A stretch of 64,000 bases of DNA, taken from assembly GCA_951230915.1 (NCBI GenBank), contig OX579638.1:12790696-12854695 (forward strand), in the 5' to 3' direction. The notes under the pieces are model-generated. The model saw only the letters and a list, made by a program, of their open reading frames with translations, made no database searches and was not told where the DNA came from. This document shows, piece after piece, positions 12,991 to 22,735 of the stretch; position 1 is the first letter of the stretch; the number at the start of each line of letters is the position of its first letter. This DNA is from Antitrichia curtipendula. Its lineage: Eukaryota; Streptophyta; Bryopsida; Hypnales; Leucodontaceae. A program made the translations under genes and the position numbers.

Positions 12991-14000
12991 CACTACTAGA
13001 AAATTGACGTCCAAAACAATAGAAATCTAACTGAAATCTGTTGTTCATTTCAGTTGTTTCGGTCACGTTGTCCTAGTCAAAATCAGACACAAATCTGTTG
13101 TTCTTTTTCTGTTGTTTTGGACAAATTCAAGATTTTTAATTTTTTAATTTTTTTTAAATTTTTTGACTGCCCGAAAATCCGGGCAGCCAAAAATTTGTTT
13201 CCAAACTGCCCGCCATGCGGCAAGGCCACCTAGGCAGCCCACCACGCGGGCAGGACTACGTGGGCAGGCGCCGCCCGTGAGGTTTGAACCATCTAAATAA
13301 TTAGGTGAAAAGATTTGGAGTATAAATTTATCTATTTTAATTTTTTAATTTTTAAAATTTTTTTTTGTCAAGTCAGCAGACTTTGAAGGTCATTTGGGCA
13401 TAGTAGAACACCTTTTTTCTAAAAACTTGGAACTAAGAAAAGTTGTCAATTGAAGTTGACTTTCACCTCCAAAAATCAGTTTGTAATTTTGAGCCTCCAG
13501 TCAGAAGTTATGAACAAAAGTCAGAGAGGATGTTTGAAAATGACAAAATAAATGTTCTTCTCTGATTTCTGTTAATAACTTTTTATTGGAGGCTCAAAAT
13601 CACAAACGGATTTTTGGAGGTGAAATTTAACTTGAATTGAAATTTTTTCTTAGTTCTAAGTTTTTTTTGAAATTTTTTGTTTTACTATGCCAAAATGGCC
13701 TTTAAAGTCTGCTGAATTGAAAAATCACTGAATTTTGAATGATTAAGTTTTTAGAAAAACCATGACTAATAGATGTAATTGGTTTGGAAATTTAAGATTC
13801 CAAAAGATTCCAAAAAGATTCCAAAAAGATTTCAAATTCAACACAAATCTGTTGATTTGGTCATTGTACTATTCAAATCAACAGAAACTAGGTGCCATTC
13901 TGTTGATTTTTATAGAAACTTGAAAAGTAGTCATTCCATTGCCCCAAACAACAGAAATTAGTTGATTTTCTGTTGTTTTGGTCGTGCTTTTCTAGTAGTG
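12991..14000. mobile_element. CACTA-like non-autonomous element 1 (1,010 bp)
   Basis: The termini are CACTACTAGAAAA (12991) and TTTTCTAGTAGTG (ends 14000). The 3-bp flanks are TTG and TTA, one mismatch from a target duplication. The paralogous LTR copy at about 31635-31665 lacks it and reads AAGGTCCTTGGGGGTCCTTC, an empty site. Subterminal stretches repeat CAACAGAAA and TCTGTTGATTT. An internal foldback occupies 13374-13715. No transposase frame. Confidence 0.85.
13374..13715. repeat. ~340-bp foldback module in CACTA-like element 1
   Basis: The left arm starts CAGCAGACTTTGAAGG and continues TAGTAGAAC, AACTAAGAAAAGTTG, CACCTCCAAAAATC. The right arm returns GATTTTTGGAGGTG, TTTCTTAGTT and CTTTAAAGTCTGCTG. 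The arms are imperfect, with a short spacer. The same module occurs in the other CACTA-like elements of this window. Confidence 0.8.
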
Positions 14001-14895
14001 TTAGAGGTCCTTCTATCTTGTTCTTGTGTATTCTTGTGTATTAGGTTGTAAATTGAGAGTCTTTCTACCTTTCGTGTGTTCTCGTGAACTAACTTGTGTA
14101 GCTTAGAAGTCTTCTTGGTGTCTTGTACTAATCCTAGTGTCACCTCCCACCGTACCTTGGCGATGCCGCTTTGGGGGGCCTTTAGTGTGTGAGTTTTGTG
14201 TTACTATGTTTGTCTTCCTTTGTGTTTTTTTAAGTGTGTTTTCATCTTCATCTAAAGTTTCTTTTGTTGTGCGGACCCCCCTCTAGGACGGCAAAGCTTT
14301 GAACTTGTGACTAGATTTAAGTCCTATGGTGTGTGGTAAAAGGTTCCGGACAACAGAGCTACGGCCCCCTGGAGTGCTGCAAAGTCCTGAAGTCACTCAA
14401 TGTTAAAATCAACTTGACGGCAAAGCTTTGAACCTCCATGGTACTTAGTTCCAAAATATAGTTTTCAAGATCTGCTTGGGAAAGTCCAAAGTTTAGTTTC
14501 CAAGAGTATTAGTAGGTAAATAGGGGGAGGTACGACCTATCCTGTGAAGTTTAGCAAGTCTAGCACTCTACAAGTAAATTTTTAGCATCCAACCATAAAT
14601 AAGCACCTACACCATACCAAATAAGTCCAACCATCAAGGATCAGTTAAGGTAGAACTAGAGTGAAAAAGAAGAGTAGAATTAATAAAGTAAATGAAAAAA
14701 GAGGGGTTTGGACCTACCAATAGGTGACACGTGGCAATCTTGGAAATGAGGGCTATTTGTGCTCATTTAACCCCTAAAAGCCCAAGGCCTTTTTCTGCCA
14801 AAAAATACCCAAAACTGCCACTTTTTTAGCAAAGAGTGAAAAAAAAATTAAAAATGTTCTTTTTGCACATCTAACTGTAGGATCTTACACCTAAT

Positions 14896-15278
14896 TATTG
14901 AAAGCAAAGAACTTATATTGCAAATGAAGAGAGAACACAACAAGTAAATAGAAAGGGTAATAAACCTAGCAAGGGGCTTTCTCTTTAATACTATTCTACC
15001 AATAAGCACCATGACTATCTTTATGGGTTATATCACTTCACACTATCTTCACTTCACTTCACTCTATCTTCACTTCACTTCACTCTATCTTCACTTCACT
15101 CTCACTTTACTCTATCTTCACTTCACTCTCACTTCACTCTATCTTCACTTCATTCTATTAAAAGGTTGTCCCTCTCTACTAGCACCTTGGTTGGCTACAA
15201 ACAACTCCTAACTAAAGAAAGCCCAATTCATAGAGCTCACACATGAGTGCCTAAGTGTTCTACTCACTAATCTTAACA
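14896..15278 (-). repeat. Copia 3' LTR (left in window)
   Basis: This 383-bp LTR carries extra copies of a CTTCACTTCACTCTAT-type short tandem repeat (15040-15160), which explain its ~60-bp excess over the other LTR. Its inner edge reads TTAACA where the partner reads TCAATA. Confidence 0.92.
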
Positions 15279-15292
15279 CTCCCACTTTGTTT
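15279..15292 (-). other. Copia polypurine tract
   Basis: In element orientation AAACAAAGTGGGAG lies directly before the 3' LTR, the expected place for the plus-strand primer. It overlaps the coding region, which ends inside the LTR at 15260. Confidence 0.7.
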
Positions 15293-17659
15293 GTTGTCAA
15301 ACAATATCAAACCCATCTCCGTGCAAAGAACTTCGTGGCGAGGCTTAGCAAGGGCCTTTGTCAACATATCCGCTACCATAGGCTCTGTCGGTATGTACCT
15401 CATCTCAATCACATTGCTCTCAACCTTTTCACGAATGAAGTGGTGTTGAATGTCAATGTGCTTGCTCCGAGAGTGGTGAGTTGGATTCTTCACCAACGCA
15501 ATGGCGCCTTGATTGTCACACATGATGGGCGTGCTCTTTTCTTGCTCAAGGCCAACATCACTCAATAATTGACGAAGCCATAGCGCCTCCCTTGTGCATT
15601 GGCTAATGGCCATGTACTCTGCCTCGGTGGTAGACAACGCAATGGTCGGTTGCTTATTTGAATTCCACGAAACCGCACCATCTCCAAGCATGAACACATA
15701 GCCCAATGTAGACCTCCGATCGGTTGCATCTTCTGCCCAATCTGCATCACAAAAGCCCACCAATGCAAGACTCCTCCCTCCAAGCACCAATTTGGCCTCC
15801 AATGTGCCTTGGAGGTACTGCATGATCCTCTTCACCGCAGCCCAATGCATAGGACTGCTTTTGGCCATGTGTTGGCTCACCACACTCATGGGGAATGCAA
15901 AGTCAGCCCTCGTGGCCACCATGGCATACATCAAGCTCCCCACTGCGGCTTTGTAGGGCACATCCTCCATCTCCACCTTCATGGCCTCATACTCCTCATC
16001 CGTGAGCTTCTCCAACTTGCAATGCACATCAAGTGGCGTGCCAATGGCCTTGCACTCCTCCATGTTGAAGCACTTCAACACCTCCTCAATATACTTGCTT
16101 TGGCTCATGGTGATGGTGCGAGCCGTCCGTTGTCTTTGAAACTCCACCCCAAGACAATAGTGCAGCTCACCAAGGTCGCTCATGTCATACTCCCTCTTCA
16201 ACATGGCCTTCACCTCCTCCATGATGCTCATGGTGTTGGTCATGATGATCAAGTCATCCACACATACAATCACAATCACCAACGACGCACTCGTTTGCTT
16301 GATGTAGAGAGAGTGATCCGCTTGACTCCTCTTGTAACCCTCCCTTGCAAACAAGGCGTCCACATCCATGTACCATGCTCTTCCCGACTGCCTCAACCCA
16401 TAGATGGCCTTCTTGAGCTTGCATTTGAGTTGCTCCCGCCCCTCCGCAACAAAACCCTTGGGTTGATCCATGAAGATCACCTCCTCCAACTGTGGATTGA
16501 GAAACGCCGTGATCACATCCATTTGGTGCATCTCCAAGTCCATGGCTGCCCCGATAGCCCCCATGCATCGAATAGTGCAAAACTTGGCCACTGGTGCAAA
16601 CGTCTCATTGAAGTCCACCCCCTTCACTTGGGAGTAGCCCTTGGCTACCAATCTTGCCTTGTAGCGCACAATGCTCCCTGATGCATCTCTCTTGGTGCAA
16701 AACATCCATTTGCACCCAACACTCTTGCGATCGATAGGAAGGGGAGCAAGCTCCCATATACCTTTGCTCATAAGCGAGGCGTACTCCGCTTGCATGGCTA
16801 ACTCCCACTTGCTTGCATCCGCGCTCCTCATGGCCTCCTCCATGGTGCTTGGGTCTCTCACAAACGCCACGTTTGTACGCTCCACTTGGTCTTGAGGCAA
16901 GATGTGGTTCATCCACCACTCTCCAGGCGGCCGTCGCTCCCTCGTGGGATATCTTGACTCCTTGGCCGCCTCTCCTATACCACCATCTTCATGTGGAGCC
17001 ACAACCACCTTCTTCTTCGGCGTTGGCGCGGTGAGAGGCTCCTCTTCTTCTTCTTTGGCCACTTCTTGGCCACTTGGAGATTGGTCCACCTCAAAGCCTC
17101 CATTGCTCCCACTTGGACCTATCTCCAAAGGTTCACCATCCACCTTCTTGTCTTCAATGAAAATGATATCTCAACTCTTGAGAATCTTCTTTGTCTCGAA
17201 GCACATGAGTCTATACGCCTTAGAGCCCTCCGAATAGCCCAAAAACAAGCACTTGGTGCCCTTGGCATCAAGCTTGGAGCGTTGGGGGCTCAAATCCAAT
17301 GCATACGCCACACATCCAAAGATGCGCATGTGGCCAATGTTGGGCCTCCTTCCACTCCATGCCTCTTGCGGTGTCATCGATGCAACCGCACTCGTGGGAC
17401 ACTGATTGCGAATGTAGGCCGCATTTGATACCGCCTCCGCCCAAAACTCGTACTTGAGGCCTTGGGCATGCAACATGGCTCGAGCCATCTCCACAAGCGT
17501 ACGATTGGCACGCTCCGCCACACCATTTTGTTACGGAGTGTATGGCACTAAGGTTTGATGTGCAATGCCGTGCTCTCTCATAAAGGCCTCAAAAGCCTTG
17601 GATGTGTACTCCCCACCGTTGTCCGACCTCAACACCTTGACCTTGTGGAGAATGAGAGC

Positions 17660-17718
17660 GGCCACCATGGCATACATCAAGCTCCCCACTGCGGCTTTGG
17701 AGGGCACATCCTCCATCT
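17660..17718 (-). repeat. 59-nt RT-derived patch joining Gag to integrase
   Basis: 17660-17718 matches 15914-15972 at 58 of 59 positions in the same orientation (encoding MEDVPSKAAVGSLMYAMVA against MEDVPYKAAVGSLMYAMVA). It sits exactly between the last Gag and first integrase residues, which marks it as filler copied at the deletion junction. Confidence 0.95.
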
Positions 17719-17933
17719 TGTAAGACTTCTTGATCTTGTCCTCATCATCGTCAGGAGGAGCCTCCTCGGAATCCTCCACAATCTCCCAAAGGTCCTTCTC
17801 CGCCAAGATCATCTCCATCTTGAACTTCCATAAGCTGAAGTTGCCTCCATCAAACTTATCGATGACGCAGACGCCTTCTCCCTCATTTGTAGCCATGCTA
17901 CCACGTCTTCCGCTCTAGTTGGTTTCCCAATCA

Positions 17934-18094
17934 CTCCAATGAGCCCTCAATGGCTCTCCAAAGCCCCAACCAACACTCACGTGGTTGCCAACTCTCCAAA
18001 GTGATCCCAAAAGGTCCTAAGCCCTCCAATGAGCCCTCAATGGCTCTCCAAAGTCCCAACCAACACTCACGTGGTTGCCAACTCTCCAAAGTGA
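17934..18094 (-). repeat. 71-bp tandem duplication in the copia leader
   Basis: Two near-identical units, 17934-18004 and 18024-18094, offset by 90 bp, contain CTCCAATGAGCCC, CACTCACGTGGTTGCC and CTCTCCAAAGTGA. They lie between the primer binding site and the Gag start. The leader also has short repeats of GAGATCCTCGCCAAACAA near 18282-18320. Confidence 0.85.
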
Positions 18095-18443
18095 GTCCAA
18101 ATGCTCACAATCACTGCAATGAGCCCTCAAATGATCTGATCTACTTCAAACTTAAGCACCCCTAAATGACCCGATCTACTCCAATAGAGCTCCAAATGAT
18201 CTGATCTACTTCAAAGCACCTCCAAACAAGTGCCAAATGCAAGATCAGACCTCCAAGGATCCTACAAACCCCAAACAAGAGAGATCCTCGCCAAACAAGA
18301 GAGATCCTCGCCAAACAAGAAGACCTTGAACTCAGAAAAAAACCCTTCAAGTGACCCCAACTCCACTTGTTCCAAGCTCCAATTGGCGCCCCTCCAACAA
18401 AACACCTCCAAAGTCCTCCAACACCAAGTCACAACTCACATGC

Positions 18444-18457
18444 GTGGGCCCATAACC
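18444..18457 (-). other. Copia primer binding site, complementary to internal initiator tRNA-Met
   Basis: In element orientation the base after the 5' LTR begins GGTTATGGGCCCAC. Its complement GTGGGCCCATAACC is the anticodon stem-loop region of plant initiator tRNA-Met (CAT anticodon), not its 3' acceptor end. Such half-tRNA priming is established for Drosophila copia and yeast Ty5. The match is immediate to the LTR with no spacer. Confidence 0.8.
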
Positions 18458-18780
18458 TATTGAAAGCAAAGAACTTATATTGCCAATGAAGAGAGAACAC
18501 AACAAGTAAATAGAAAGGGTAATAAACCTAGCAAGGGGCTTTCTCTTTAATACTATTCTACCAATAAGCACCATGACTATCTTTATGGGTTATATCACTT
18601 CACACTATCTTCACTTCACTTCACTCTCACTTCACTCTATCTTCACTTCACTTCATTCTATTAAAAGGTTGTCCCTCTCTACTAGCACCTTGGTTGGCTA
18701 CAAACAACTCCTAACTAAAGAAAGCCCATACATAGAGCTCACACATGAGTGCCTAAGTGTTCTACTCACTAATCTCAATA
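18458..18780 (-). repeat. Copia 5' LTR (right in window)
   Basis: This 323-bp LTR begins TATTGAAAGC and ends CTCAATA in window orientation, followed by the target duplication CTAAT. It is nearly identical to the left LTR apart from fewer short tandem repeats. Confidence 0.92.
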
Positions 18781-19577
18781 CTAATTAGTGTGAGAATGTG
18801 TGGAAAAAAATTCAGAATTCTTGACCGCACAGATTGCAAGATATCTACGTTTAAAGTGAAAAAAACAAATTTTTCAGCACATTGTGGGACTGGATTTTTT
18901 GACTTTGAATAAAAATTTTGCACTACAGAGTTTTGAGCTTTAAAAATCTTATAGTGGAGAATTGAGTTGAGAGTCTAATAAAAAAAAATCAAATAAAAAA
19001 AAACATAATTTTCATTATTAAAAAAATTGTTAAGGAGAAGTAGGTATGAGATAGAAGGAAAATCTAATGTATTTATATATTTTACATGGAATTAAAATGC
19101 TCTAATCCCTATGGTGAGATTGTTCTAGCAAGTAAACTAAACCATGCAAAAAAAAAAATTGAAAAATTTGAAAAATTGCATTTTAGAAATGAATCCTACA
19201 AGTTATTTTTTTCAAAAAGATGCTCTAACTGCCCGGAAAACAAGAATGTCCATAACTTTCTCATAACAAATCCAAATGAAATGAATCAAAGCTTTCCAGA
19301 TAGACAAAATTATAATCTATGAGAAAAAAATACTAAAAAAAAATAAAAAATAAAAAAGTGCAAATTTTTTTTGCTGCCCATGTTGCCCCCCGTCCCCTGT
19401 TTTGAGCTTATTTGGTCATAACTTTTGTTACCGGGCACCGGTTGTGAAAAAAATTATATTCCCGCGTAGCTAATCAGCTTTTCTAACTCCAAAAAAAATT
19501 TAAAAAGATCAGGAGAAAATTGCAGCCCATAGGTACCTGCCCAAAAACGCAAAACGATCCACTTAGTCTGTTAGGGG

Positions 19578-22500
19578 TTAAACCAAAACGATCCACTTAG
19601 TCTGTCTACAGAATTTGAATTATGTTTTGGATAGCTTTCTAGGACTGACGTTCTAACCACAGACTTTGCACCCAATAGGAGGATTAATTAGAGTAGAAGT
19701 GAAATTAGTAAAGTAGAATTAGTTAAGGTAGGAGTAGAGTGGAAAAGAAGAGTAGGATTAATAGAAGTAGATGAGAAGAGAGGGCTCTAGACCAACCGGG
19801 AGGTGACACATGGCAGTCTCATAAAGGGGTCTTGTTTATACTCGTTTTAACTAGAACAATCCACTTAGTCTTTCTACAGATTTTGAATTCTGTTTTGGAT
19901 AGTTTTCCAAGACTAATGTTCTAACCACAAACCAAGGGAATTCTAAACTCTCGAAAACCCGAAGACACAACGAAGCCAAGAGAAGAAAAGAAATAACACC
20001 TCCACGCGCCACACCTGCACACAAACGCTCATACATTAACTATCTCACCAACAAAACGGAAACATCAAGCAATGGAGGGGGATTAGAGAAGAATTAGATG
20101 AAGTAGGAGAAAAGGGGAGAAAGATAATAAATAGTGTCCTAGCCATAGGATTAGGTAGACTTAGGAAGGAGATCTTGAGAATTTTTTGTGACCATTAGGA
20201 AAAGGATTGGGATGACACAAAGGAGAAATGTGTAAGAAAGGAAGGGGCATCATTAACCCCAAAGTGACAAAGAGGACAGAAAGTGTCCTCACACAATTTC
20301 AAGTCTAGTTCAAAGTGCTGTAACTTTTGCATCCAAGGTCCAAATTCAATAAAACTTGTTGGAAAAGTTGAGTTCTCCCCTCTAGTTTGTGTGTTAAACA
20401 TTTCAGATTAATCCAAGGTTTATTGATTTTTTGGAAGCCAATCGAAGTTCACAACTTCAATTTGAGTTCACCAAATTGTATTTTAGGGCTGCAACTTTGG
20501 GGCCTTGTATCTTCTTCATCCATTGCTCATTTTCAATAAATAAAAATTGGATTTTGTTCCCCTTGAAGTATAGTTATTGTAGTAAAGTTTTCATATCAAT
20601 CCAAGTTGTTTTGAATGTTTGGGAGCAATTCGAAGTTCCAAATCCTGCCATTTTTGGAGTATAGTGAACTTCGGCGGCTTGTTTCTTCTTTATACAGAGT
20701 CCATTTTCAATAATTCTTTTTGGAAAAACTGCGCATACTAGTCTAGTTTGTGTGGCTAAAATTTCATGTTAATCCAAGAATTAATGAGTGATAGAGAAGC
20801 ATACTAGTAGAAGGAGGTTCAGCTTTAGATCTGTTTTTTGCAATTTTTCTTGCTGATTTTTGACATTTCAAAGCCGTTTTGTAGACACAATGAGTCAAAT
20901 GAATGAATTTTTTTTCCACCAGTGTGTTTTTATACTAGTTTTGAATCATTTTGTAGTGTAAAGTTTTTTCATTTGAGTAGGTTTAGAAATCAAATTTCAC
21001 CTCCAAATGTGTTTTTGGGAAAATTTCAGCATCTATTTTCAACACTAAAACATTATGATCTTGCAATCTATATGGCCAATTGACTTCAAATTTTGTACAT
21101 GTCATCTACAACATGTACACTACAAGATTGTATGGTTGAGATTTGTATAACTTGAAGACACTTAGATCCATAAAGCTTCAAAAGCAATGATGTTTTTGAA
21201 CCCCAGAAATTGAATGTCACTTTGGAGTTAACTCTCTCGGAGTTTGAGTCTATAGTTGTAAGACCACCATCAATACATTTGGTGGAATAGTGCTAGTGTA
21301 GAAGAAGTGAGGAGAAAGAATAGGAAGAAAGAAAGAAAAAGAAGGAAGAAAGAAAAAGAAGGAAGAAAGAAAGGAAGGAGGTTAGATCATAAAGTGTGTA
21401 ATATTTTCTAAAAATAAGTGGTGAGCTTTGGAAAATGAAAAAGAAAAAGAAAAGACTACAATGGAACACAAGGATGCCTACTTGAATGTGGACAAGATCA
21501 TTTCTAACACGGGCAGTGATGAGGTAAGTCATTGAACTAATCCTTGTTTGTTTTTTCAAAAGTAGCTCTTGATTTTTTAATTAGTCCTTAATCCATGTTA
21601 GCAAGTAGAGATTAGTAGGAAGTAGAAGTTTAGATTCAAAAGTTCATAAGTTAGAAAGAAGGGTTTTCAAAAACATATTACACTTATGATTAGGCTTTGA
21701 TTCGACCACGTTAAGTTAGGTTAAGCAGTAAGGGGTAGGACGGATGAAGGTTAGTCAACTTCATCCAAAAAGAACAACAAACAAAACTTAGAGTTAATTT
21801 TAGGAAGTAGAATTTAGAGTTAATTTTAGAAAGTAAAATTTAGAGTTAGAAGTAGAAGTTAAATTTTAGAATTAAATTTAGAAGTTAAAGCATAGAGTTA
21901 AATTCAAAGGTTAAAATCTCGAGTAAAAATTAGAAATAAAAAGCTAAAATAAAAATTAGAAGTTAAAAGCTAGAGTTAATTTTAGGAGTAAAAATTTAGA
22001 GTAAAAATCAGAAGTTAGAATTCAGAAGTAGAAGTTAAAACATAGAGTTAAAATTAGAGGTTAAAATTTAGAGTAAAAATCAGAAGTTAGAATTCAGAAG
22101 TAGAAGTTAAAACATAGAGTTAAAATTAGAGGTTAAAATTTAGAGTTAATTTAGAAGTAGAAATCTAGATTTAGAAGTTAAGACTTAGAGTTAAATTCAG
22201 AGGTTAAAATTTAGAGTTGGTTTTAGAAGTTAAAAAGTTAGAGTTAAAAATTAAAAATTAGAGTTAAAATTAGAGGATAAAGTTTAGAGTTAATTTTTGA
22301 AGTTAAAATCTAGACTGAGAGGTTCAAACTTTGAGTTAATCTAGAAGTAAAAACGTAGAGTTAGTTTTAGAAGTAGAAACTTAGATTTGACCTTAGAGGT
22401 TCAAACTTAGAATTACATTGAAAAATTAAAAAGTAGAAGGTAGTCTTAGGATTTCATGGAAGGAACATAGGGAATCCCATTCCAAGTGGTTAGGGTTGCT

Positions 22501-22735
22501 AAAAATGGCACCAACTACCCTTGACATAGGATAGATAATTAGGACGATAGAATTTTATCCTTAGATCACTGTGACCTTTGATAATTGACAATTAGCTTAG
22601 AAGTTGCATGACTCGCATATCTAGGCATTTTTCCACACTCACAAAAATCCTTTAATCAAAAGTGAATAAAAGCTAAAAACCTAGTCGTGTTTGCTTTATT
22701 ACCAAGGGTGGGTAATAAAGTGCCTACATCCCCCC
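19578..22735 (+). repeat. Leader/internal region of the LTR-type repeat, copy A continued
   Basis: It is collinear with 32400-34105: AGATAATAAATAGTG-like start, TTTGTGACCATTAG, GGATTGGGATGA, CTATAGTTGTAA, a GAAAGAAGAAAG-rich stretch, a gtGAGGTAAGT-like donor near 21520, a degenerate tandem stretch and a TTACCAAGGGTGG end. Segment 19690-19945 duplicates the sequence split by the TTAA element (14640-14770 plus 19578-19680). No coding domain is recognisable. Confidence 0.55.
21780..22440 (+). repeat. Degenerate short tandem repeat (TTAGAAGTTAAAATTTAGAG-like)
   Basis: Variants of TTAGAGTTAA, AGAAGTTAAAA and TAGAAGTAGAA recur without strict period over about 660 bp. The related stretch at 33350-33710 sits at the same position of the second copy. 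Confidence 0.8.

Larger units (their letters stand above)
11914..14640 (+). repeat. LTR-type repeat, copy A (interrupted)
   Basis: It starts TGTTAGCATGTAGGAGCCAC and runs parallel to copies at 28928, 30592 and 63873. Shared landmarks are AATC(T/C)CATGCTA(A/G)GAGTCCAA, TCTCACTAAAAATTA, GTTGACCGGCATTCC and GGAGACCCTAGGCTA. A TATA-like box (CTATATAAGGGCCCC) lies at 12823 just before a leader-like stretch, as expected for an LTR promoter. No protein domain is coded. The CACTA-like element at 12991-14000 is inserted in it. Whether this is a gypsy-type or a large non-autonomous element cannot be told without its internal genes. Confidence 0.6.
15260..17896 (-). pseudogene. Copia Gag-integrase-RT-RNaseH polyprotein with internal deletion and two stops
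   Basis: One frame of 879 codons with in-frame stops near 17528 (after LVPYTP) and 17168 (after KKILKS). Order: Gag N-terminus (FDGGNFSLWKFKM); a 59-nt piece copied from the RT region (17660-17718); late integrase core (VLRSDNGGEYTSKAF, NGVAERANRTLVEMARAML) and its C-terminus; a charged linker with RYPTRERRPPGEWW; RT with WELAPLP, KARLVAKGYSQ, DVITAFLNPQL and the active site VCVDDLIIM; RNase H with FCDADWAED, LSTTEAEYMAISQC and SKHIDIQHHFIREKV. Both stops could arise from CAA and CGA by C-to-T change. The RT and RNase H catalytic acids are present, but Gag is largely gone and protease is absent, so the copy cannot be autonomous. Confidence 0.93.
14896..18780 (-). mobile_element. Ty1/copia retrotransposon, complete with both LTRs, internally deleted
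   Basis: The element is 3,885 bp and flanked by the 5-bp duplication CTAAT (14891-14895, 18781-18785). The LTRs are 14896-15278 and 18458-18780. The termini TATTG...CAATA form a non-canonical TA..TA pair, one of the known non-TGCA classes found mostly in copia elements. The primer binding site touches the right LTR and the polypurine tract touches the left one, fixing the minus orientation. The coding region has Gag N-terminus, partial integrase, reverse transcriptase and RNase H, but lacks the rest of Gag, the protease and the integrase N-terminus. Outside one ~60-bp repeat-number difference the LTRs differ at only a few bases, so insertion was recent. It was probably moved by proteins from another copy. 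Confidence 0.95.
14771..19577 (+). mobile_element. TTAA-flanked element copy II, host of a nested copia element
   Basis: It starts CCCCTAAAAGCCC after TTAA (14767-14770) and ends TTAGGGG before TTAA (19578-19581). Removing the copia insertion leaves about 0.9 kb, close to the 935 bp of copy III. A nearby duplicated segment (about 19849) reads ACTCGTTTTAACTAGAACAA where this locus reads GCTCATTTAA[element]TTAAACCAAAACG, an empty site with a single TTAA. Non-coding apart from the copia. Confidence 0.8.

Noticed and set aside
15809..16681. Long plus-strand open frame of 290 codons
   Set aside because: It is the antisense shadow of the copia RT/RNase H frame; composition and motifs support only the minus strand.
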